From positions 1 through 59,388 of the IMG/VR virus record IMGVR_UViG_3300037245_003140: a DNA stretch of 59,388 bases; one strand, written 5' to 3'. Shown here in pieces: positions 1 to 6,961 of the stretch (its first letter is position 1; every line of letters starts with the position of its first letter). This DNA comes from a virus. A program made the translations under genes and the position numbers. The notes beneath the pieces are model-generated. The model ran no database searches, was not told the origin of the DNA, and saw only the letters and a program-made list of their open reading frames with translations.

Positions 1-127
1 AAGTGAAAGAGCGGGAATTATTTCCAAGGCGGCAGAGGATGCAAAAGAAGCTGAAAAGCTTGCAAAGGCAAATGAGGAGACTTTCACGTCCAATAGTGGG
101 CAAGTAATCATGAAGTCAGAGCATGGC
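1..127. repeat. Direct terminal repeat, copy 1 (contig closure)
   Basis: Bases 1-127 are identical to 59262-59388. The reading frame of the scaffold-like gene passes through the repeat without a break, so the two ends are the same genomic place and the unique circle is 59,261 bp. A length of exactly 127 matches a common maximum assembler k-mer, so it is more likely an assembly overlap than a physical phage end. Confidence 0.95.
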
Positions 128-556
128 GAATCAACTTTTAGAATCCTCAAAGATCAAGATGAGCAGATCAAAAAGGGTGCCGAGGATGTAAAGATTGAGA
201 AAGAAAAAAGAGAGATTCAGGAATTTTCTAAAAGAGCAGAAGATCTCTTTCCAAACCTTCCAGGTGACCCTATGAAAAAAGGTCAAATTCTCAAGTCAAT
301 TGAGGAAATGACAGACAAAGACGCTGCTGCAACCATGATGGCTATGTTGAAGTCAGGGAACGAAACCAACTCTGTTTTATTTAAAGAATTGGGCGTGGAT
401 GGCGATGGTGATGTCGGTTCTGATGCTGAATCAAAGCTAAATAAAATGGCTGAAGAAATCGCAAAAGTTAAAAAAATAACCTTCGCAAAGGCATATGTTG
501 AAGCCCTTGCAACCGAAGAAGGTGCGGATCTTTACGAAGAAATTGGAGGTAAATAA
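1..556 (+). CDS. Scaffold-like head protein, C-terminal part (gene crosses the contig ends)
   Basis: This is the 3' part of a gene that begins at 58735. Joined across the circle, the product is 360 residues. The part here is highly charged and helical (runs of K, E, D) with no membrane segment, and ends one base into the next start codon (TAATG). It follows an XkdF-like protease and precedes the decoration and major capsid genes, which is where phages keep their capsid scaffold. The scaffold role is inferred from position and composition, not from a recognised domain. A start at 110 would cut the protein and has no good ribosome site. Confidence 0.7.
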   Translation, partial: SERAGIISKAAEDAKEAEKLAKANEETFTSNSGQVIMKSEHGESTFRILKDQDEQIKKGAEDVKIEKEKREIQEFSKRAEDLFPNLPGDPMKKGQILKSIEEMTDKDAAATMMAMLKSGNETNSVLFKELGVDGDGDVGSDAESKLNKMAEEIAKVKKITFAKAYVEALATEEGADLYEEIGGK

Positions 557-939
557 TGTCATATGAAGAGAGTTTAAAATGTATAAGCTTACCAGCTTCG
601 GCGGATTTATCTGCCTCTCAGTATAAGTTGGTAGACGTGGCATCAGATGGGGAAATAGCAATTATCACCTCAAAAGGTGCAAAATTTGCCGGTGTTCTCC
701 AGGATGCCCCGGATGCGGTTGGAAGAGTCGGCGCTGTCGGTATTGACGGAGTTACAAAGGTTAGAGCAGGAGCAGCAGTTACGGCAGGGGCGAATGTAAT
801 AGGAGACGCTACAGCAAGGGTAATTGCGACCGATGCGACAGATCAGTTTGTTTTGGGACTGGCCCTTGAAACTGCAACCGCAGCCGATGACGTTATCGCT
901 GTTTTAATTGACAAGTTTCAAACATCAGTAACCGCATAG
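556..939 (+). CDS. Head decoration protein (DUF2190-like)
   Basis: A 127-residue, Ala/Val/Gly-rich beta-type protein. Phrases such as 'GKVRAGAAVTAGANV'-like turns and a C-terminal 'GLALETATAADDVIAVLI' segment are typical of the DUF2190 capsid decoration family, whose members trim the outside of HK97-type heads. It lies directly before the major capsid gene, the usual place. Its ATG overlaps the stop of the scaffold gene, so translation is probably coupled. Confidence 0.75.
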   Translation: MSYEESLKCISLPASADLSASQYKLVDVASDGEIAIITSKGAKFAGVLQDAPDAVGRVGAVGIDGVTKVRAGAAVTAGANVIGDATARVIATDATDQFVLGLALETATAADDVIAVLIDKFQTSVTA

Positions 940-949
940 GAGGCGTGTG

Positions 950-1936
950 ATGGGAAGAATAATTAAATATGCCCCTCTTAAGGGCGATGTACATGTTAAC
1001 ACCCCACTGAGCAATGTATCAGTGGCTTTTCTGCAGGATGCTGAGAATTTTGTAGCCGGCAAAGTCTTTAAAAATATTCCGTCTACAAAGCAGTCTGATA
1101 GATATTTCGTATATGATCGAGGTGAGTTTGCGCGTGACCAGATGAAATTAAGGGCGATGGGAACGGAATCAGCTGGCGGTAGTTATGACATCGATAATAC
1201 ACCAAACTTTTTTTGTGATCCTTACGCGATTCACAAAGATGTTCCTGACCAATTAAGAGGCAATGCTGACGATGCCATTTCTCTTGATTCTGAGGCTACG
1301 GAATGGTGCACAGAGCAATCCCTGATTCGAAAAGAAAAGATCTTTGCAGCAAAATATTTTGTTACCGGTTTATGGGGAACAAGCCAGACAACCTCTAATT
1401 GGGGCCCATCCGGTACAGCTACAGACCCTAATACAGATATAAGGGCTGGGAAAACCAGTATACTACTTAAAACAGGTAAAAGAGCTAACACTTTAGTTTT
1501 AGGGCAAAATGTATACGATGCTCTTGCTGACAATGCAGATGTTATTGAGCGTGTTAATGCAGGTCAGACACCAAACGGTCCTGCCGTGGGAACAATTAAC
1601 GCTATGCGCCAGTTGTGGGAGATCGACAATATATATGTTATGGCTGCTTCTGAGAATACAGCTAAAGAAGGTCAAGACCCTTCCTATAGCTTTATAGGCG
1701 CAGACAATGCTCTTCTTTGCTATTCTGCCCCACGTCCTGGAAGAATGACCGCTTCGGCTGGCTATACATTCTCATGGACTGGGTATCTTGGAGCAGGTGC
1801 AGAGGGTGGTAGAATAAAATCGTTTTACATGAAGAGCTTATCGGCTGATAGAATTGAGATGGAAATGGCATTTGATATGAAGCTTATTGCCGCAGACCTT
1901 GGGTATTTCTTTCTTACTCCAATTACTTCAGCTTAA
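950..1936 (+). CDS. Major capsid protein
   Basis: 328 residues from ATG 950, which sits six bases after AGGAGG; a GTG at 947 is too close to that site. The protein has the look of an HK97-fold capsid protein of the type found in lambda-like and transposable siphophages: an N-terminal 'NTPLSNVSVAF' region, a central 'DNTPNFFCDPYAIHKDVPD' helix region and a C-terminal 'KLIAADLGYFFLTPI' strand. It lies after the protease, scaffold and decoration genes and before the connectors. It forms the shell of the head. No insertion or break was seen. Confidence 0.88.
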   Translation: MGRIIKYAPLKGDVHVNTPLSNVSVAFLQDAENFVAGKVFKNIPSTKQSDRYFVYDRGEFARDQMKLRAMGTESAGGSYDIDNTPNFFCDPYAIHKDVPDQLRGNADDAISLDSEATEWCTEQSLIRKEKIFAAKYFVTGLWGTSQTTSNWGPSGTATDPNTDIRAGKTSILLKTGKRANTLVLGQNVYDALADNADVIERVNAGQTPNGPAVGTINAMRQLWEIDNIYVMAASENTAKEGQDPSYSFIGADNALLCYSAPRPGRMTASAGYTFSWTGYLGAGAEGGRIKSFYMKSLSADRIEMEMAFDMKLIAADLGYFFLTPITSA

Positions 1937-1955
1937 TTAAATAACGGAGGATACA

Positions 1956-2465
1956 ATGAGTTTAACCAGTAAAAAAGAACCTGTTATCGCCCTTGGTAGC
2001 TTTAGGTATAGAGGACGAAGCTATAAGGAGGGCAGCTATCTTGACCGAAGACGGTGCAGGATGCCACAGAGTAAGTTAAACCGTATGATCCTTTTTGGGA
2101 AAGTTACAATGGCAAGAGATCTTACACCCGACCAACTTAAAGATTATGGTTGGGTGTATGATCCCCTTCAACCAAGAATTAAATTGATTAAAATCAAGAG
2201 AACAACACAAGAGAAGAACCAACGAATTATTAACGAGCTTATGAAAGAAGGTCCAGAGCCTAACGAAACAGAAGCTCTTGGTACCACCACATCTGAAATG
2301 TCGATGGAAGATCCAACATCACCAAAAAAGCCAAAATACCACATATATGATCGTGGTAATAAGTGGTTTGATGTTATGGAAGGTGAAAAGTTCATTAAAA
2401 AAAGAGTGAGAAAAAAATCAGCTGTAGAAGTTTTGAAAGAGCTTGAAGGTGGCAAAAATGGCTAA
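1956..2465 (+). CDS. Head-region protein of unknown function
   Basis: 169 residues, very basic in the middle (many K and R, pI clearly high), with a low-complexity acidic stretch around residues 90-125. The start has GGAGG nine bases upstream. No domain recognised. It sits between the capsid protein and the head-tail connectors, so a role in the head (minor capsid or DNA-contacting protein) is plausible but is only inferred from position. Overlaps the next gene by eight bases. Confidence 0.75.
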   Translation: MSLTSKKEPVIALGSFRYRGRSYKEGSYLDRRRCRMPQSKLNRMILFGKVTMARDLTPDQLKDYGWVYDPLQPRIKLIKIKRTTQEKNQRIINELMKEGPEPNETEALGTTTSEMSMEDPTSPKKPKYHIYDRGNKWFDVMEGEKFIKKRVRKKSAVEVLKELEGGKNG

Positions 2466-3018
2466 AAGAATGATTGCGGCGGATGGTACTCAAAGGTTCC
2501 CGCTATTGGATGACTCAAACAATTCTCAAATAACTGTGGATTTAGCACATTTCAAATTACACCACGGAGATTCATTTGTTGTAACTGATATAGTGGAGTC
2601 ACTCACAACAACAAAAAAATGGATGTTAACCACAGCGGATAGCCTCTCTCTGCCCCACATGATTTTCGATGACAATACTACCGGAGAAAGCTCGATAATA
2701 ATCACAGAAGGTGGGGACAGGATAGGCACCACCTCAATCATACCAGTAAACAGGAACAGATCATCAGCCAACACTACAGGGGTTGTAGTACACAGAGACG
2801 TGAGTGGTGGAACGACTGATGGGGATGTAGTAATATATAGCAATAGGAAAGGATCAACAGGGAACCCCTCAAGAGGCCAAACCCCAGGAGCCCCAAGGGG
2901 TATTCAAGAGTTTGTCTTAAAACCAGACACAAAATATCTAATAGCCGTGACAACGTATGCGGATGTTTTCACAACCCTTGATCTAAATTGGTACGATAAT
3001 GTCAAAAGGACTGGATAA
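2458..3018 (+). CDS. Possible capsid fibre or decoration protein
   Basis: 186 residues from ATG 2458 (AAGGTGG upstream); an upstream ATG at 2443 lacks a site. The protein is beta-rich, with an N-terminal 'FKLHHGDSFVVTDI' segment and a C-terminal 'YLIAVTTYADVFTTLDLNWYD' segment that I associate with small head-fibre or cement proteins found beside capsid genes in metagenomic siphophages. No enzyme motif and no transmembrane helix. The functional call is tentative and rests on fold impression and location. Confidence 0.65.
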   Translation: MAKRMIAADGTQRFPLLDDSNNSQITVDLAHFKLHHGDSFVVTDIVESLTTTKKWMLTTADSLSLPHMIFDDNTTGESSIIITEGGDRIGTTSIIPVNRNRSSANTTGVVVHRDVSGGTTDGDVVIYSNRKGSTGNPSRGQTPGAPRGIQEFVLKPDTKYLIAVTTYADVFTTLDLNWYDNVKRTG

Positions 3019-3030
3019 TAGAGGTTTCTA

Positions 3031-3456
3031 ATGGCTGCAACAGAAGAGCAATTAAGATTATTATTGAATGACAATGGGGTTGTAGAGATACTTTCCTCAA
3101 CCGATTACGCTTTGATAATAGGCATTGAAAGTAATGTATATGCTGCAGCTTCATTGGGGGCATCAACAATTGCTGCAAAATTTGCCCTGAAAGTCAGTAC
3201 AACGACCGCGCCTGTAAAGATTGCACACCAGCAAAAATTTGATCATTATATGACCCTTGAAAAAACATATAATCAGAAAGCCGATGCAGGAAAAGGCGTT
3301 GATGAATCAGAAATTTCCGGTAATGAAGGTTTACCAATCCTTACAGGTGCTAAGAATTCAGATATTGCAGCAGCGAGAGAAGATACAGACAGGTATCAAG
3401 AAACTTTTTACCGTGGGATGAATGATAATCCCGGAACTTACCCGGGAGATAATTAA
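3031..3456 (+). CDS. Head-tail adaptor/connector protein
   Basis: 141 residues, mostly helical, Ala-rich, with an acidic and Gly-rich tail. Position between capsid and tail-completion genes and the size match the gp6/gp15-type adaptor that docks under the portal. No diagnostic motif was identified, so the call comes from gene order. Its stop overlaps the start of the next gene (TAATG). Confidence 0.6.
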   Translation: MAATEEQLRLLLNDNGVVEILSSTDYALIIGIESNVYAAASLGASTIAAKFALKVSTTTAPVKIAHQQKFDHYMTLEKTYNQKADAGKGVDESEISGNEGLPILTGAKNSDIAAAREDTDRYQETFYRGMNDNPGTYPGDN

Positions 3457-3842
3457 TGGGCAATGCAGACTTAGCAGTAGACCTAATCCAAGCTGTTGCT
3501 GATAACATGGCAGAGGTTGGAACAACAAGAATACTCAGGTTATTAACTGAAAGCGCTATTGATATTAACGACCCTGGGGCGCCTCCGACAATTACCCTTG
3601 AAGATATTCCGATTGAATGCTTCTTGTTTGATTTTATTCAGGAATATATGCCTAATGCCAGCGTGATAAATGGCGGAACTATGGCCCTTTTAGATATGTC
3701 GGGATTAACAGAGGCTCAATACGATCAAATAGAACCAGGCAATGAAATTGTCGATGGTTCGGATGTGTTCAATATAATTTTAACAACAAAAATAGAAGCT
3801 GATGGTGTTCCAACAATGTTTATAGTCCAACTAAAGGGTTAA
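3456..3842 (+). CDS. Head-tail connector (stopper-like)
   Basis: 128 residues, with an N-terminal helix and a beta-rich C-terminal half ending 'TMFIVQLKG'. Gene order (adaptor, this gene, HK97 gp10-like, tail terminator) is the conserved neck module of siphophages, in which the second protein closes the portal channel. The name is inferred from order; the sequence itself shows only a compact alpha/beta protein. Confidence 0.58.
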   Translation: MGNADLAVDLIQAVADNMAEVGTTRILRLLTESAIDINDPGAPPTITLEDIPIECFLFDFIQEYMPNASVINGGTMALLDMSGLTEAQYDQIEPGNEIVDGSDVFNIILTTKIEADGVPTMFIVQLKG

Positions 3843-3843
3843 C

Positions 3844-4227
3844 ATGGCACAATCTGGCGACATAATGAAACAATTCATAAAATCAGTTGAAAAAGAAGCC
3901 ATAGGTCTTGTTTTAGATATACATGGCAACCTCGTTGAAGATACACCAGTTGATACGGGGTGGGCCGAAAATAACTGGTTACCGTCCGTTGCTGCTCCTA
4001 TTGATTCCACGGCAGGAACGAGAGAGAGCGTTGATACAGCACAGCAAAACGCAGGAATCGGGGAAATCTTAAGGTGGAGATTTGAACAGGGAAACGCTTT
4101 TTTATCAAACAATGTTCCTTATATTTCAAGGCTAAATGCAGGGAGTTCAGCACAAGCTCCAAGAATGTTTGTGGAGGCTGCTATTCAAAAAGGCGTGGCT
4201 AAGTTTGGAAAGGCTAAATTGAAATGA
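3844..4227 (+). CDS. HK97 gp10-like tail completion/neck protein
   Basis: 127 residues with the family's two signature stretches: 'DTPVDTGWAENNW' near residue 35 and 'NVPYISRLNAGSSAQAPRMFV' near residue 87 (conserved form: N-x-x-PYA-x-x-L-E-x-G-S-S-x-Q-A-P). The family joins head and tail in siphophages. The gene overlaps the next by four bases (ATGA). Confidence 0.85.
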   Translation: MAQSGDIMKQFIKSVEKEAIGLVLDIHGNLVEDTPVDTGWAENNWLPSVAAPIDSTAGTRESVDTAQQNAGIGEILRWRFEQGNAFLSNNVPYISRLNAGSSAQAPRMFVEAAIQKGVAKFGKAKLK

Positions 4228-4649
4228 AGCTAATTGACGCCAGAAAAGCTATAACATCAAGGTATTTAACAGAGTTTGCCTTGTTGTATCCAGCTATTCC
4301 TATCTTCATTGACAACAAAGGGGATAGCAGCAAAGGCACAGCAGATAAAGGTGATTCATGGGTTAGGATAACAGTGATATCCACATCGCCAAATGGGCAA
4401 ACATTAGGGAAGCCAGGGAATCGAAAGTATAACAAATTAGGTTTTATAAACTGTCAAATATTCACCTCTATAAACCAGGGAACGAATGCTAACGACGAGA
4501 TGGCAGATGCGAGTAAAGAACTTTTTGAAGGTGTTAGTTTCGCCTCTAAATTATGGTGTTATGATGGAAGAGTTGAAACCATAGGGTCAGACGGTGAATT
4601 CTGGCAACAAAACGCAATTAATGTATTTGAATATGAATATACAAGATAA
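4224..4649 (+). CDS. Tail terminator protein (DUF4128-like)
   Basis: 141 residues with the alternating alpha/beta pattern of lambda gpU/DUF4128 tail terminators, including a middle 'WVRITVISTSPNGQTLGKPGNRKYNKLGFINCQIFT' region split by a glycine-rich loop. It caps the growing tail tube. Located between the gp10-like gene and the tail tube gene, which is the standard place. Starts by ATGA overlap. Confidence 0.72.
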   Translation: MKLIDARKAITSRYLTEFALLYPAIPIFIDNKGDSSKGTADKGDSWVRITVISTSPNGQTLGKPGNRKYNKLGFINCQIFTSINQGTNANDEMADASKELFEGVSFASKLWCYDGRVETIGSDGEFWQQNAINVFEYEYTR

Positions 4650-4660
4650 GGAGACAACAG

Positions 4661-6133
4661 ATGGGTGGTAGAACATTAACAAATGCTTCAGGATGGCAGT
4701 TTTCGAGGGAAGAAACACTGGGAAGTCTTCCGGGATCTCCTGTGTGGAAAATATTGGAGCCTAATGATATATCAAGCTTCGGGGCTAGTATTACAAAAGT
4801 GGCCAGAAGTCCTATATCTAAGAACAGGCAGGAAGAAAAAGGAACAGTCACTGACCTTGATAGTGCGGCTGAATTTGCGGTAGATACCACCATGGACCTT
4901 ATTGAAGATGTCGCAGAGCCGTTTGTTTTTGCTAATTTTATTGGTCAAGAAAAAATGAAACCTACTGCAGCGACTGTTTCAGCTTACACAATACCTGCAG
5001 GGACGGCACACCCAGAAAATACATTGGTTGTTGGTTTCGGATTCTTTAACAGCGAAAATAACGGTCTAAAGCTTGTGGATTCTGGAAGCACAACAACAAG
5101 TGTGCCTGTAGTCGAAACACTTGTGGCTGAAACCCCTGCCACTGAAAAAAACGTATCCCTTGAAGTAGCCGGTTTTAGGTTTGCTTCTGGGGATCTCGAA
5201 GTTGATTCAAACGGTGACTTAATAACAACTGTTAAAGATCTTACAGAACTCGGTTTAATACCTGGACAAAGCTTATGGGTCGGTGGTGACGAAACTGCAA
5301 ATAGATTTGACACGGCTGAGGATCGTGGATATGCAAGAGTTGTCTCAGTGGTCACAAATAAAATAGTTTTAGAAAACAGGCAACAAGATTACACGTTGGA
5401 TGATGGAACAGGAAAACTAATCGACCTTTATTTCGGAAGATTTTTGAAAAATGTACCTGTAGGTGATGCAAATTATTTAGAGCAATCAATTCAATTTGAA
5501 GCTGCATATACCGACATAGAAGACCCTGGAGACGCTTACGAATATTCAGAAGGTGCATACTCAAACGTATGGGCCCTTGACCTTCCTTTAACCGACAAAT
5601 CCGTATCTACTATAGGGTATGTTGGGACAGATACTCCAATCCCAACCACTGTAAGAAGGACAAACGCAGCTACTCCGCTTGTCCCTGTTAAAACAACAGC
5701 TCTTAATACTTCTCAGGATATCGCAAGGTTGAGAATACAGGATGTTGATGAGAACGGAATCACCACTGATTTTAAGAGTGCGAATATAACACTTGATAAT
5801 GGTGTTTCCGGGGAAAAAGTATTAGGTATTTTAGGTCCTAAATATATGAACGTTTCTAATTTTAAAGTAGGCCTTGATTCCGAATTGTTATTCTCAAATA
5901 TAGCGGTCCCTGAGGCAATAAGAAACAATGAAACATTAGGTCTTGATTTCGCACTAAGAAACGAAGACGGGGCGGTTATGTTCGATATACCGAGCATGAC
6001 CCTTGAGGGTGGGGATAAGTCATTCCCTGTAAACGAATCAATTAACATATCAGTAACGGCAAATGCGTTTAGAGATGAAACATATGATGCGTCAATTATG
6101 ATTTCACTGTTTCCGTATGTGCCAGTATCTTAA
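4661..6133 (+). CDS. Major tail tube protein
   Basis: 490 residues. The N-terminus ('GWQFSREETLGSLPG', then 'ARSPISKNRQEEKGTVTD') and the repeated beta-rich domains match large tail tube proteins of siphophages that carry an extra outer domain, here probably residues 130-260. It polymerises around the tape measure to make the tail tube. Larger than lambda gpV (246 residues), so it likely has an added surface domain. GGAG lies nine bases before the start. Confidence 0.85.
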   Translation: MGGRTLTNASGWQFSREETLGSLPGSPVWKILEPNDISSFGASITKVARSPISKNRQEEKGTVTDLDSAAEFAVDTTMDLIEDVAEPFVFANFIGQEKMKPTAATVSAYTIPAGTAHPENTLVVGFGFFNSENNGLKLVDSGSTTTSVPVVETLVAETPATEKNVSLEVAGFRFASGDLEVDSNGDLITTVKDLTELGLIPGQSLWVGGDETANRFDTAEDRGYARVVSVVTNKIVLENRQQDYTLDDGTGKLIDLYFGRFLKNVPVGDANYLEQSIQFEAAYTDIEDPGDAYEYSEGAYSNVWALDLPLTDKSVSTIGYVGTDTPIPTTVRRTNAATPLVPVKTTALNTSQDIARLRIQDVDENGITTDFKSANITLDNGVSGEKVLGILGPKYMNVSNFKVGLDSELLFSNIAVPEAIRNNETLGLDFALRNEDGAVMFDIPSMTLEGGDKSFPVNESINISVTANAFRDETYDASIMISLFPYVPVS

Positions 6134-6152
6134 AATAAACTTGGAGTATAAA

Positions 6153-6623
6153 ATGGGTAATTTTTCACATTTAAAAAAATTAAGCGTCAAAGGTAAGACT
6201 GCGGAGTTTCCAATCTCATTAATAAGGTTTGAAAAAAAAAATGGGGATGAAATCGAAAACGTTTCTCCTGTTTTAATAGTCAGCCCAGCAACAAGTATTA
6301 ATAAACCCTACATTAATGCTGCTTTGAGGAAAATGAGCAAGAAGCTTAAGAGAGCTGCTAGCACTGGGATTGTTGGTAAATCTGAAAACGACGAACTTAG
6401 AAAAATATCAATCCAGCTATACCCTCAATATGTGATTGAGGGATGGGAGGATATGCCGGATTCAGATGGGAATTTTGTGGAGTTTACAGAAGAATCATGC
6501 AGGGATTTTTTAGAGGCATACCCTAAAGAGTTGATGGATGAACTTATTGATTTCTGTTCAAAAAATTCCAATTTTGCAGAAGTCCTTGACATGGAAAGTG
6601 CTGGTGAAATAGCAAAAAACTAA
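6153..6623 (+). CDS. Tail assembly chaperone, short form (G-type)
   Basis: 156 residues from ATG 6153 (TTGGAG upstream; an ATG at 6117 lies inside the tube gene and lacks a site). A helical, charged protein between the tail tube and tape measure genes, the fixed position of tail chaperone G. Its last codons contain a slippery heptamer at 6614-6620, and a long open -1 frame follows without its own start. Known biology: G and GT are needed in a set ratio to fold the tape measure and are not in the finished tail. Confidence 0.88.
   Translation: MGNFSHLKKLSVKGKTAEFPISLIRFEKKNGDEIENVSPVLIVSPATSINKPYINAALRKMSKKLKRAASTGIVGKSENDELRKISIQLYPQYVIEGWEDMPDSDGNFVEFTEESCRDFLEAYPKELMDELIDFCSKNSNFAEVLDMESAGEIAKN
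6614..6620 (+). promoter_or_regulatory. Programmed -1 ribosomal frameshift site, A AAA AAC
   Basis: In the G frame the codons read gcA AAA AAC TAA, an X XXY YYZ heptamer one codon before the stop. A -1 slip gives AAA AAA then CTA AAA GCC and continues 112 codons to the TAG at 6959. This is the classic arrangement for making the GT fusion. Confidence 0.92.
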
Positions 6624-6961
6624 AAGCCCGGCTCATATGGGAACTTCGATATCATAAACAGAAGTTCTCAATTGATGCCGGGATTCGAAAGGGTCGCCCA
6701 CTTCCAAAATGGTATCTTGACGAACCAGATCTTATTTTAGGTGGGGAATTCTATTTAACAGCTTTTTACAACCTTAGTCCTGATCGTCACATAGGAGAGA
6801 TTCAAGGACCTATACCTTACACAAGCATAGCGTTGTATGCAGATAGAAGGGGCCTTGAAGAAGATGTAGCAGAAGCATTCGAGTATATTATTAGAATGAT
6901 AGACGACGAGTACTTAAAATGGTCAAAACCCAAAAAGACTTTAAAAAAAACAGGGAAGTAG
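6620..6961 (+). CDS. T-type extension of tail chaperone (expressed as G-T fusion)
   Basis: An open frame of about 113 codons that begins in the G stop region and has no usable start codon; the first in-frame ATG comes close to its end. It reads 'ARLIWELRYHKQKFSIDAG' then a Trp/Tyr-rich helical domain and a basic Lys-rich tail, and stops one base before the tape measure ATG. It is reached only by the -1 slip at 6614-6620. Coordinates of the fusion are join(6153..6620,6620..6961). The T part is expected to bind the tape measure protein. Confidence 0.88.
   Translation, partial: LKARLIWELRYHKQKFSIDAGIRKGRPLPKWYLDEPDLILGGEFYLTAFYNLSPDRHIGEIQGPIPYTSIALYADRRGLEEDVAEAFEYIIRMIDDEYLKWSKPKKTLKKTGK

Noticed and set aside
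1-127. Physical terminal repeat of the virion DNA
   Set aside because: Length equals a common assembler k-mer and the position is inside the scaffold gene rather than next to the terminase.
2168-2455. 95-codon minus-strand frame inside the gene at 1956
   Set aside because: No ribosome site, antisense to a gene with good support.
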